Below are positions 4,908 through 5,632 of a DNA stretch of 5,632 nucleotides, one piece after another (position 1 is the first letter of the stretch; each line of letters begins with the position of its first letter). Source of the stretch: Syntrophaceae bacterium (GTDB lineage Bacteria; Desulfobacterota; Syntrophorhabdia; Syntrophorhabdales; WCHB1-27). The notes beneath the pieces were generated by a model. It searched no databases. It was given only the letters and a program-made list of their open reading frames with translations, and was not told the DNA's origin. The DNA lies in contig PLSJ01000027.1 of assembly GCA_003165115.1 (NCBI GenBank), positions 1 through 5,632 on the forward strand. The letters run 5' to 3'. A program made the translations under genes and the position numbers.

Positions 4908-5474
4908 TCATCCCGCTGGTGCTGAGAATACTATCTTGAATATGCGCTCGCTTCTGAAAAACAGAGTAAAGTGCTGCGGAATCTCACAGGCACAGGATGT
5001 TGAATATACCCATTCATCATCGTTGTTTTTGGTTTCTGGAACGCCAAGATTCTTAAGGACCTCTGCTTTGGACGACCCCAAATGCAGTGCATGCCAGTTC
5101 CCAAAACTCTCGGAAGGGTCAAAAAGCAAGCTCTCCGGTGTCCCTTGCCCCCCTCCTTTCAAAGCGGGGTCGATACCCTGTGAGACGGTCAGTTCACCGA
5201 CCACCCCATCGGTATACATAACGACGTGCAGGGTGGCGCGTCGGTCTTTATCAACAAAGTAACGTCCCCCCGTGTCTCCCTCTTTGCTGTAAAATCTACC
5301 AGGGCCGAGCAAGCGCTTGACCTGAGAGTCGTTTGTCACACCAAGGACAATACCGGCAAAATTCATCGGCCAACAAACCGAGCCGGGTTTCTCCTGCACG
5401 GCACCAGCTAAGACTTGAACACTTGGCAACAGTGCCAGGCAAAGAACCAGCAGGAAAACTATCTTTCTCGACAT
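4908..5474 (-). CDS. Secreted protein of 188 residues with two BamE-like half-repeats; function unknown
   Basis: An N-terminal Sec signal peptide is clear: SRK, a hydrophobic core over residues 5-22, and a likely signal peptidase I cut after VLA (A23). No lipobox is evident, so the mature protein should be periplasmic or secreted. It appears to contain two similar halves. Residues 41-100 (IVLGVTNDSQVKRLLGPG, GGRYFVD, then MYTDGVVGELTV) and 130-184 (LHLGSSKAEVLKNLGVPE, DEWVYS, then LFFRSERIFKIVFS) share the order LG-x-V-x-LG-P, YF/VY, strands, that is seen in BamE/SmpA-like folds. C34, C161 and C163 could form a disulfide. GAGGA, 8 nt before ATG 5474, overlaps the upstream stop (TGAGGA), so it is translated together with the preceding gene. 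The fold similarity is my reading of pattern only. An inhibitor or immunity role for the upstream product is one hypothesis. Confidence 0.8.
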   Translation of the reverse strand: MSRKIVFLLVLCLALLPSVQVLAGAVQEKPGSVCWPMNFAGIVLGVTNDSQVKRLLGPGRFYSKEGDTGGRYFVDKDRRATLHVVMYTDGVVGELTVSQGIDPALKGGGQGTPESLLFDPSESFGNWHALHLGSSKAEVLKNLGVPETKNNDDEWVYSTSCACEIPQHFTLFFRSERIFKIVFSAPAG

Positions 5475-5484
5475 GGTCCTATCC

Positions 5485-5632
5485 TCACTTGCTATATACT
5501 GAACGCGTCATATTCGTATTCGGCTTATTCGGGTAAATCAAGTAGCCACCGGCGGCCGCACTCTGGTCGCCCGCATACGCGAAGTCTGAAGTGTCCTGGC
5601 TCGGCAACGAGGACGACGGCGCCACATTGTTT
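5485..5632 (-). CDS. C-terminal 48 residues of an unidentified protein, 5' end outside window
   Basis: The minus-strand frame enters from the right edge and stops at TGA 5487-5485. It reads NNVAPSSSLPSQDTSDFAYA, then GDQSAAAGGYLIYPNK, then PNTNMTRSVYSK. It was not called automatically because no start codon lies inside the window, but it is open to the edge and its stop overlaps the Shine-Dalgarno of the next gene, 10 bp before that ATG. The Ser/Ala/Gly/Asn/Tyr-rich composition suits a secreted or surface protein. The ending vaguely recalls the C-terminal tips of Rhs/YD-repeat proteins, but I cannot confirm this and assign no family. Confidence 0.65.
   Translation of the reverse strand, partial: NNVAPSSSLPSQDTSDFAYAGDQSAAAGGYLIYPNKPNTNMTRSVYSK

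Noticed and set aside
1..5632. CRISPR array
   Set aside because: No regularly spaced 25-40 bp repeats with unique spacers; the only periodic arrays have 11-bp units.

Overview
The window looks like part of an integrated mobile element from a GC-rich bacterium. The long gap-free GC-rich reading frames, strong AGGAGG-type Shine-Dalgarno sites and the style of the primase suggest a Deltaproteobacteria/Thermodesulfobacteriota-like host. That assignment is an inference; no rRNA or tRNA is present to confirm it.

Layout. Positions 1-3479 hold a leftward (minus strand) operon in transcription order: a large CHC2 zinc-finger/TOPRIM/P-loop primase-helicase (3479-744), a possible 93-residue small ORF (731-450), and the N-terminal third of a tyrosine recombinase (453 to beyond the left edge). 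The three are tightly packed. The small ORF's Shine-Dalgarno overlaps the primase stop, and its stop overlaps the integrase ATG. A 190-bp AT-rich divergent region (3489-3678) carries face-to-face promoters with palindromes in or near their -35/-10 spacers. To its right, a plus-strand pair encodes an XRE-family regulator with a VapB-like C-terminal tail (3679-4167) and, overlapping it by 11 bp, a PIN-domain RNase-type toxin (4157-4588). The logic resembles a phage immunity region: one DNA-binding protein sits opposite the replication/integration operon, but it appears to double as antitoxin for its downstream partner.

Positions 4589-4907 are a gene-free convergent intergenic region that is dense in structure: a GC stem-loop, a canonical G-quadruplex motif on the minus strand, CGTCGGACG palindromic repeats one helical turn apart, a rho-independent terminator, and one copy of a 15-bp direct repeat whose other copy lies just upstream of the integrase at 483-497. 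This may be an element boundary or a replication/attachment region.

Positions 4908-5632 carry a second leftward unit: the C-terminal end of an unidentified large protein (stop at 5485), followed after 10 bp by a secreted 188-residue protein with two BamE-like half-repeats. These may be host genes or cargo; an effector/immunity pair is a testable guess.

The most interesting points are the XRE-antitoxin/PIN module placed as the element's switch, the exact 11-bp periodic TGGAGGG array between primase and integrase, and the structured convergent intergenic region.
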